Assembly: GCA_003477185.1 (NCBI GenBank) | Contig: DMTJ01000324.1 | Span: forward strand, 1 to 11,034 | Direction of reading: 5' to 3' | Length of the DNA: 11,034 nt | Origin: Lentisphaeria bacterium | GTDB taxonomy: Bacteria > Verrucomicrobiota > Lentisphaeria > JABSQK01 > UBA12247 | Part shown: positions 6,357 through 11,034 of the stretch, in pieces | Layout: each line of letters begins with the position of its first letter | Position numbering within the stretch: the stretch's first letter is position 1 | Translations under genes and position numbers: made by a program | The notes under the pieces: model-generated | Told to the model about the DNA's origin: nothing | Seen by the model: the letters and a program-made list of their open reading frames with translations, nothing else | The model's database searches: none

Positions 6357-8207
6357 CTATTTGACCGGCTTGATCTCCCCGGACTTCAGTCGTCCGAGAT
6401 AATCTTTGGCGTGGCGAAATACGGTAGGCGCTAGGATGATGCTGCCCAGAATATTCGGCAAGCACATGCTCAAAATCATGACGTCTGAAAAGTTCAGTAC
6501 ATCCGTCAGGCTATTGATCGCACCGACAATGATGCAGAGCACGAAGACCAGCCGAAAGACCACCACGGACTTTAGGCCGATGCCTTCGCCTACGTGATCC
6601 AAGAGGTAGATCCAACCGCGCTCACCGTAGTAGCACCAGGAAATCAGCGTGGAGTAGGCGAAGAGCGCCACACAGGCAGTTAAGACATAGGGAAACCAGC
6701 TAATTGAGCTCTTGAAAGCTGCCGAGGTTAGGCTGACGCCGGAGGCGGATGTCAGCTCCGGGTTCTGCCAGGCTCCGGTAATGATCACCACCAGCGCGGT
6801 CATGGTACAGACGACGATGGTGTCGATGAAGGGCCCAATCATCGCGACCATGCCTTCGCGCACGGGCTCGTCGGTCTTGGCTGCTGCATGCGCGATCGCC
6901 GCACTGCCCAGGCCCGCTTCGTTGGAGAATGCGGCGCGCTGGATGCCCACAACCATGACCCCGATCAGGCCGCCGCCCATCGCAGCACCGGTGAACGCCT
7001 GCTGAAAGATCACACCGAAACAGGCAGGGATGCCGCTAGCGTTGGTCAGCAAGACGAAGAGCGAAGCCAACACATACAAGCCACACATCAGGGGGACGAT
7101 CTTGCTGGTGGCCGCACCGATGCGCTTGATCCCGCCCAGAATGACGACCCCGGCCAGAATGGCCATGATGATGCCGATGCCCCACTTTGCGGGCATGCCG
7201 GCGGCCGACTTTAGTTGCCCGTACTGATCGCCCAATGCGACTTTGTCCGCAGCGTTGAGGTCGTCGAGATGCAGGTGTACGGTGCCGTTGACGTCGCGGG
7301 CGAGGTTGGTCAGGACCTCCGCATTTGCGGGGTTCGCAACGACCAGCGCCTGGAACTCTGCCGTCGTGAGTTCCGCATCCATGTCGAGCTTGAAGGTATC
7401 GGTGATGACTTCTACAGTCTGGTTGGCTTGGAACATATTTCCGCCACCGATCGCGCCGCACATGACCATGACGGCAAACACCACACCCAGCACCTTTCCG
7501 AACATTGGCAGGCCAAGGTCCTTCAGGCCCAGGTCGAGGTAGTACATTGGGCCGCCTGAGATGCTGCCATCCTTGTTCTCCTGACGATAGAGCTGCGCCA
7601 GCGTACAGCTGCTGAATTTGGCCGACATGCCAAAGATCGCCGCCACCCACATCCAGAACACGGCCCCCGGCCCCCCGGTGCGAATTGCGATCGCAACGCC
7701 GGCGATATTTCCCAGCCCAACTGTGGCCGACAGGGCGCTAGTGAGCGCGCGAAAATGGGAGATCTCGCCTTTGTCTTCTGGATTGTCGAACTTGCCAGCC
7801 ACGACCTGTAATGCATGGCCAAAGCCTCTGAAGTTGATAAACCGGTACCAAAGCGTAAAAAAGAGTGCACCGCCCAAGAGCAGCGCGACCAGAAATGGAA
7901 CCTCAGGCCCTTCTTTGTCTGGGCTCCCATCGTCTGCCAGCACGGGGTTGCCGGCTTCATCTACTATGGCTGATTTGAACGCGCCGAACGAAACGTCCCG
8001 AAACAGCAGTCCAAATGCGAAGTTATTGATCTTTGCCAGCAACGCTTCCTTGGGGGCTGCAGGCGCTGCGAGTGCGGATTCGGCCACTGTTAGGGTCGGA
8101 GCAGCTGCAGCGGGCGGAGCATCCTGGGCGACCAGGAACGGGGCAGACAGCAGGAAAAACGCTGCCATAACTGGCAGCAAGCGAGAGAGAGAGAGCGATG
8201 GAGCCAT
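6357..8207 (-). CDS. AGCS-family sodium:alanine/glycine symporter with soluble insertion
   Basis: This 616-residue inner-membrane carrier would take up alanine or glycine with sodium. Family motifs are clear: SATVGLGNIAGVAIAI at 160-175, TGGPGAVFWMW at 177-187, GGPMYYLDLGL near 218-228, GGGNMFQANQT at 254-264, and NEAGLGSAAIAHAAAKTDEP at 429-448. Two things are unusual. The N-terminus (1-28) looks like a signal peptide ending in a hydrophobic run and AQ, followed by an Ala/Pro-rich segment and about 70 more soluble residues before the first carrier helix at about 104-122. Residues 271-337 form a hydrophilic insertion between membrane segments, making the protein longer than the usual 450-500 residues. 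The open frame extends 51 codons upstream, but that overlaps the preceding gene. The ATG at 8207 has GGAGGAG eight nt upstream, so it is preferred. Confidence 0.93.
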   Translation of the reverse strand: MAPSLSLSRLLPVMAAFFLLSAPFLVAQDAPPAAAAPTLTVAESALAAPAAPKEALLAKINNFAFGLLFRDVSFGAFKSAIVDEAGNPVLADDGSPDKEGPEVPFLVALLLGGALFFTLWYRFINFRGFGHALQVVAGKFDNPEDKGEISHFRALTSALSATVGLGNIAGVAIAIRTGGPGAVFWMWVAAIFGMSAKFSSCTLAQLYRQENKDGSISGGPMYYLDLGLKDLGLPMFGKVLGVVFAVMVMCGAIGGGNMFQANQTVEVITDTFKLDMDAELTTAEFQALVVANPANAEVLTNLARDVNGTVHLHLDDLNAADKVALGDQYGQLKSAAGMPAKWGIGIIMAILAGVVILGGIKRIGAATSKIVPLMCGLYVLASLFVLLTNASGIPACFGVIFQQAFTGAAMGGGLIGVMVVGIQRAAFSNEAGLGSAAIAHAAAKTDEPVREGMVAMIGPFIDTIVVCTMTALVVIITGAWQNPELTSASGVSLTSAAFKSSISWFPYVLTACVALFAYSTLISWCYYGERGWIYLLDHVGEGIGLKSVVVFRLVFVLCIIVGAINSLTDVLNFSDVMILSMCLPNILGSIILAPTVFRHAKDYLGRLKSGEIKPVK

Positions 8208-8215
8208 CGTCGGTA

Positions 8216-8222
8216 CTCCTCC
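8216..8222 (-). promoter_or_regulatory. Strong Shine-Dalgarno site that sets the symporter start
   Basis: GGAGGAG on the minus strand lies eight nt before the ATG at 8207. The alternative in-frame ATG at 8360 falls within the upstream coding region and gives an N-terminus without a membrane-targeting pattern, so this site decides the start. Confidence 0.8.
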
Positions 8223-8240
8223 AGAAAGACAGGGGTCTAA

Positions 8241-8273
8241 GGAAAAGGGTACGATAGCGTATCCCTTCGTCAA
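8241..8273 (-). terminator. Inverted repeat between two genes: terminator or operator
   Basis: On the minus strand AAGGG, a bulged A, TACG, a CTAT loop, then CGTA and CCCTT form a 9-bp stem with one bulge (8245-8267), followed by TTCC. It lies about 30 nt after the stop of the 436-codon gene, as an intrinsic terminator would, though its T-run is short. The same repeat also fills the 16-bp space between TTGACG (8268-8273) and TACCCT (8246-8251), a weak -35/-10 pair for the symporter gene. In that reading it would be an operator. Both readings may hold. Confidence 0.45.
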
Positions 8274-8296
8274 TGCGAAAAGGCGCGCGCTGTCGG

Positions 8297-9607
8297 TCAG
8301 TGTTCGTGCTCGGGTTTCGACACGAAGGCCAAGAACGTCTGCTTGCTTACCGGCTGCCATTTTCCCTGGTCACCTTCCCGCACCAATTCCACGTAGACAT
8401 CCCCCTGGAAGCCTGCATCGCGAAGGTCCTTTCCGCTGCATTTCACCGCCACGGAATAGCGATGAATGGCTCCCGAGATAGGGACCGACGTGGTTTTGAT
8501 AGTCTCCTTCGAAGGGACCGCTAGGCGGAGGCGGTAGTCCCCTTCTGGCGGTGGCACCCGAAAGACAATCGCCAGCTTGGCATGAACGCCGCTGGCGTCT
8601 GCCTTGGTTACACCAGGGATAATACGCGCGCTCGGCACTTCCAGGTCTCCGGTCCTTGTGGGAAACTTTCCCTGGCCGCTGCGCAGCGCGGCCAGATCCT
8701 CTTTGGAGAGGGGAAACCCGCTAGAATCCGCGACGAATGCCTTGTCAATCTTCGGCAGGTCCCTGCGCAGCGCATCGAGCTTATTCCGGATCATGGCCAG
8801 CTCCTTCTCGCTTTCACCGAGGTGCTGCTCGAGGTCCAACCAGATCTCATGAGCGAGCAGGTAGCCAGTGAGCGAGGGAGCGGCCTTCAAGCGCTTGGCA
8901 GCCCGTGACGCGCTCCCGCGCAGCGTGTTCAGCCGCATCTTTCCCAGCAGCTTGGGCGCAACCGGCGGAAGTGCATCGTGCGACTTCAAAACCGAAGACA
9001 GCTCCCGCGCTACCATATACTGCGCGGGCTCCGGATTCGCGATTTTCAGCAGCCCGGCCAAGACCTTGCGCTGGCTGGCCAGGAACTCCACGCGGATCCG
9101 CTGCTCCACTTCGTCGAACTGCACCGTGTGAGTGGCCGACAGGTCCTGGAAGCGCAACATCCCAAGGTTAGAGCTGAAGCTGTTGTACGCCGCCAGATTG
9201 CGCGACGAGCTGTGATATGTCTTCTCCAGCTCTTCAATCTGGGGGCCCAAATCCTTTGTGACCCGGCGGCGCGCCTTCCACTCGTCGCGCAGCAGCTGCA
9301 GGCGTCTCCGCAGCGCTTTATGCTTGCGCATCTGCTTCTCAACGGCGATGACCATCTTGGTGATCGTCGGCTCATCATATGTTTTCCCACGCTTCGGGCG
9401 CGGCAACAGCTGGGATACCCTGTCCAGCGAGATCCTCTTCTTTTTGCCAGATGCGGTGTATTGAAGGGTATCCCCTTCCTTGACCGCGGTTTCCGCCCAT
9501 TCGGACGTACTATCGTTTAAGACGACCAGTACTTCAGCATGCCCTGCCATGGTCAGGGAGAGTATTGCAAACAGCATTATTCCGTAATATTCCGCTGTCT
9601 TTCGCAT
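8297..9607 (-). CDS. Secreted coiled-coil protein of unknown function
   Basis: This 436-residue protein begins with a signal peptide (hydrophobic 9-21, likely cleavage after A24 in AGHA). A short beta-rich stretch (25-70) follows, resembling small domains in which a residue run such as TLQYTASGKKKRISLDRVSQL forms strands. Residues about 80-290 are predominantly helical and highly charged, with coiled-coil character clearest at 86-135 and 255-290. Residues about 338-430 look like a beta-sandwich (HAKLAIVFRVPPPEGDYRLR; DVYVELVREG), and the end is EHEH. It is probably periplasmic or attached to the envelope. The start has AGGAG seven nt upstream. It is separated from the symporter gene by 89 nt and divergent from tsaD. 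I do not recognise a family; no catalytic motif is visible. Confidence 0.85.
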   Translation of the reverse strand: MRKTAEYYGIMLFAILSLTMAGHAEVLVVLNDSTSEWAETAVKEGDTLQYTASGKKKRISLDRVSQLLPRPKRGKTYDEPTITKMVIAVEKQMRKHKALRRRLQLLRDEWKARRRVTKDLGPQIEELEKTYHSSSRNLAAYNSFSSNLGMLRFQDLSATHTVQFDEVEQRIRVEFLASQRKVLAGLLKIANPEPAQYMVARELSSVLKSHDALPPVAPKLLGKMRLNTLRGSASRAAKRLKAAPSLTGYLLAHEIWLDLEQHLGESEKELAMIRNKLDALRRDLPKIDKAFVADSSGFPLSKEDLAALRSGQGKFPTRTGDLEVPSARIIPGVTKADASGVHAKLAIVFRVPPPEGDYRLRLAVPSKETIKTTSVPISGAIHRYSVAVKCSGKDLRDAGFQGDVYVELVREGDQGKWQPVSKQTFLAFVSKPEHEH

Positions 9608-9685
9608 CAGGGCACTCCTAGGGTCTCAAGTCCAATTGTTGGGCGGCGCACAGTACTGCGCCCGTCGGCCGTTGTCTCTGGCACA

Positions 9686-9702
9686 TTACCGCCTGCGGGT
9701 AA
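9686..9702. promoter_or_regulatory. Inverted repeat in the divergent tsaD intergenic region
   Basis: TTACC and GGTAA pair around GCCTGCG (or, shifted, CCGC with GCGG). It lies about 80 bp before the coiled-coil gene and 140 bp before tsaD, where a shared regulator could act. TTGGAC and TAATGT flank it on the minus strand with 15-bp spacing, a weak promoter candidate for the coiled-coil gene. Confidence 0.25.
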
Positions 9703-9843
9703 AGTCCAACGGTTGCAGATCTCACCGAAAGCGCAGCTCGTAGCAGATTGGGAGAGTATCACAGCTTATGTAACCTCCGGCTGGCAGTTGGAAGATCTGC
9801 GCATCACACAACAGTACCCGCATGAGCCACAGAGGATGAGACT

Positions 9844-10929
9844 ATGCTGATTTTAGGGTTAGAAACCAGTTGTGATGAAACTGCCGCTGCGATTGTACGC
9901 GATGGCCAGGACGTACTTGCCAATGTGATCTCCTCGCAGATCGCCAAGCACGCGGCCTACGGCGGGGTCATACCCGAGCTTGCCGCCCGTGAGCACCTCA
10001 AGGCCGTGCAGCCCGTCGTAGAACTCGCCCTGCGCGAGGCTGGCATCGAAGCCAGCGACCTCGACGGCATCGCCGTGACCTCTCATCCTGGGCTGTTGCC
10101 TGCCCTGATCGTCGGCATCAGCTATGCCAAAGGCTTGGCAGCCTCACTCGAAAAGCCGCTCATCGGCATCAACCACTTCACCGCGCACATCTATGGCGCC
10201 TTTCTTGAGAAGTCAGAGAAATTGCGGAGTTCGCAAAGCTACCCAATTCTCTCGCTGGTAGTTTCTGGCGGGCACACTGCCTTGGTCCTGATCCGGCAGG
10301 ATGGCTCGACGGAGGTTGTTGGCCAGACGCTTGACGATGCTGCGGGCGAAGCGTTCGACAAGGCCGCCAGGATCATGAACCTTGGCTATCCGGGGGGCCC
10401 GCTCATCGATCGCCTGGCCCGGCGAGGCGATCCCACCAGCCATCGCTTTCCGCGCGGCCTGCTTGGTGGCGGTGGCACCCCGCTGCGCGACGAAGACCGG
10501 CTCAACTTCAGTTTCAGCGGGGTCAAGACGTCTCTGCTCTATCATTGCCGCAAGCTCGACCCGCTTCCTGACGACTGCACCGAGGCGTCCATGCCACAGC
10601 CATGGCTGGACACCATTGCCGCCTTTCAGCAGGCGATCGTAGACGTGCTCGTGCGCAAGACGACATGGGCCGTAGAGAAGTACGATGCCAAGACCGTCGT
10701 CCTTTGCGGCGGCGTGGCCTGCAATTCCCAGCTTCGCACCGCGATGACCGATGCCTTCAGCGATCGCGAGCTGCTCATTGCCGCGCCCAAATACTGCACA
10801 GACAACGCCGCCATGATCGCCGGTCTCGGCTATCATGAACTCGCGGCTGGCGCCCGTTCTGGCTGGGACCTCGACGCAACCGCCCGGCTGCCAGAGCTCG
10901 ACCACGTCTCTTTTACCAGCGGTGAGTAG
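9844..10929 (+). CDS. tsaD: tRNA N6-threonylcarbamoyltransferase subunit TsaD
   Basis: This complete 361-residue protein (formerly Gcp/YgjD, the bacterial Kae1) transfers the threonylcarbamoyl group to A37 of tRNAs that read ANN codons, working with TsaB, TsaE and TsaC. The ASKHA-fold is evident: LGLETSCDETAAAIV at the start, the metal-binding H111 and H115 in NHFTAHIYGAF, SGGHTAL at 141-147, QTLDDAAGEAFDKAARIMNL at 161-180, and the third metal ligand D320 in CTDNAAMIAG. Length is slightly above the usual 335-345, partly from about 10-15 extra residues around 235-252. AGGA lies seven nt before the ATG. It is a single gene here with a strong hairpin after its stop; partner genes tsaB and tsaE are not in the window. 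Confidence 0.97.
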   Translation: MLILGLETSCDETAAAIVRDGQDVLANVISSQIAKHAAYGGVIPELAAREHLKAVQPVVELALREAGIEASDLDGIAVTSHPGLLPALIVGISYAKGLAASLEKPLIGINHFTAHIYGAFLEKSEKLRSSQSYPILSLVVSGGHTALVLIRQDGSTEVVGQTLDDAAGEAFDKAARIMNLGYPGGPLIDRLARRGDPTSHRFPRGLLGGGGTPLRDEDRLNFSFSGVKTSLLYHCRKLDPLPDDCTEASMPQPWLDTIAAFQQAIVDVLVRKTTWAVEKYDAKTVVLCGGVACNSQLRTAMTDAFSDRELLIAAPKYCTDNAAMIAGLGYHELAAGARSGWDLDATARLPELDHVSFTSGE

Positions 10930-10939
10930 TCCCCTGCGG

Positions 10940-10974
10940 GCCCCGTTCGGGGAACGAGGCTCCCCGAACGGGGC
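10940..10974. terminator. Perfect 13-bp hairpin between convergent genes
   Basis: GCCCCGTTCGGGG at 10940-10952 is exactly complementary to CCCCGAACGGGGC at 10962-10974, with a nine-base loop. It begins ten nt after the tsaD stop and ends three nt before the stop of the minus-strand gene. No U-run follows on the plus strand, where the next bases are ACCTCAATT, so it may act with other factors or as an mRNA-end stabiliser for both genes. Confidence 0.65.
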
Positions 10975-10977
10975 ACC

Positions 10978-11034
10978 TCAATTGCCGCGCGGCGTGAGGG
11001 AGTAGGACTTGGTGACGCCGTGACTCCCGACGAC
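10978..11034 (-). CDS. C-terminal end of a convergent gene (5' end outside window)
   Basis: The minus strand reads without a stop from the window edge for 18 codons, VVGSHGVTKSYSLTPRGN, then TGA at 10980-10978. The reading ends right beside the hairpin shared with tsaD, which fits a convergent gene end, and codon use resembles that of neighbouring genes. It is too short to name; a chance open frame of 18 codons is quite possible. Confidence 0.4.
   Translation of the reverse strand, partial: VVGSHGVTKSYSLTPRGN

Noticed and set aside
8208..8360. 51-codon N-terminal extension of the symporter
   Set aside because: It overlaps the upstream coding region by 64 nt and lacks a ribosome-binding site, while the ATG at 8207 has a strong one and begins a membrane-targeting sequence.
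7618..8481. Plus-strand open frame of 287 codons
   Set aside because: It runs antisense across the symporter gene and the end of the coiled-coil gene, has no recognisable domain and low-complexity Ser/Ala/Arg content, and mirrors the codon bias of the real genes.
9539..9850. Plus-strand open frame of 103 codons ending at the tsaD start
   Set aside because: Its first part overlaps the signal-peptide region of the coiled-coil gene, it spans the regulatory gap, and its protein has no recognisable features.
10213..10905. Minus-strand open frame of 230 codons
   Set aside because: It lies wholly inside tsaD, whose motifs are complete in the plus strand; the frame is a shadow of that gene.
1..11034. 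CRISPR array, tRNA or rRNA genes, insertion sequences, phage or defence genes
   Set aside because: I saw no regularly spaced repeats, no tRNA-like cloverleaf with a TTCGANTC-type arm, no transposase or integrase motifs, and no known defence domains on either strand.

Overview
The window reads as ordinary chromosome from a moderately GC-rich bacterium. The gene set and protein flavour (a tightly packed exbB-exbD-tonB-like cluster running into guaA, an unusually long AGCS symporter, a secreted coiled-coil protein with no recognised family, and intergenic DNA that resembles repeats I remember from PVC-group genomes) suggest Verrucomicrobiota, possibly Opitutae. That placement is inference from memory; there is no rRNA or tRNA gene here to settle it.

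Layout. Bases 1-4275 hold six genes, all on the minus strand and packed like one operon. In transcription order they are exbB (4275-3595), exbD (3589-3092), a divergent tonB-like gene (3095-2241), a small membrane-anchored zinc-ribbon gene (2260-1997), guaA for GMP synthase (2000-450), and a PhnP-type metallo-beta-lactamase-fold hydrolase (428 to beyond base 1, cut by the window edge). Junctions are 5 nt, -4, -20, -4 and 21 nt, so translational coupling is likely. Bases 4276-5483 (1.2 kb) form a gene-poor divergent region. It holds a decayed YD-repeat (Rhs-like) coding fragment, a 20-bp-spaced direct repeat, a long stem-loop, and the lexA promoter. lexA (5484-6125, plus) encodes a complete SOS repressor. 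It converges on an AGCS sodium:amino-acid symporter gene (8207-6357, minus); the 231-nt gap contains a pyrimidine-rich repeat-like tract. Upstream of the symporter, on the same strand, lies a gene for a secreted coiled-coil protein of unknown function (9607-8297). An inverted repeat in the 89-nt gap between them could be a terminator or an operator. tsaD (9844-10929, plus), for tRNA t6A synthesis, is divergent from that gene. It ends at a perfect 13-bp hairpin, beyond which the last 18 codons of a convergent minus-strand gene are visible.

Working together. ExbB, ExbD and the TonB-like protein form a plausible inner-membrane motor that couples proton-motive force to outer-membrane transport, so a Gram-negative envelope is implied. 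The zinc-ribbon protein, guaA and the hydrolase appear to share its transcript without an obvious mechanistic link. lexA, the symporter, the coiled-coil protein and tsaD look like independent housekeeping or envelope units.

I found no CRISPR array, phage, insertion sequence, tRNA or defence system. The most interesting material is in the non-coding DNA and in three unusual proteins: the TonB-like protein, the zinc-ribbon protein and the symporter with a large soluble insertion. I do not see convincing evidence of a wholly new system.
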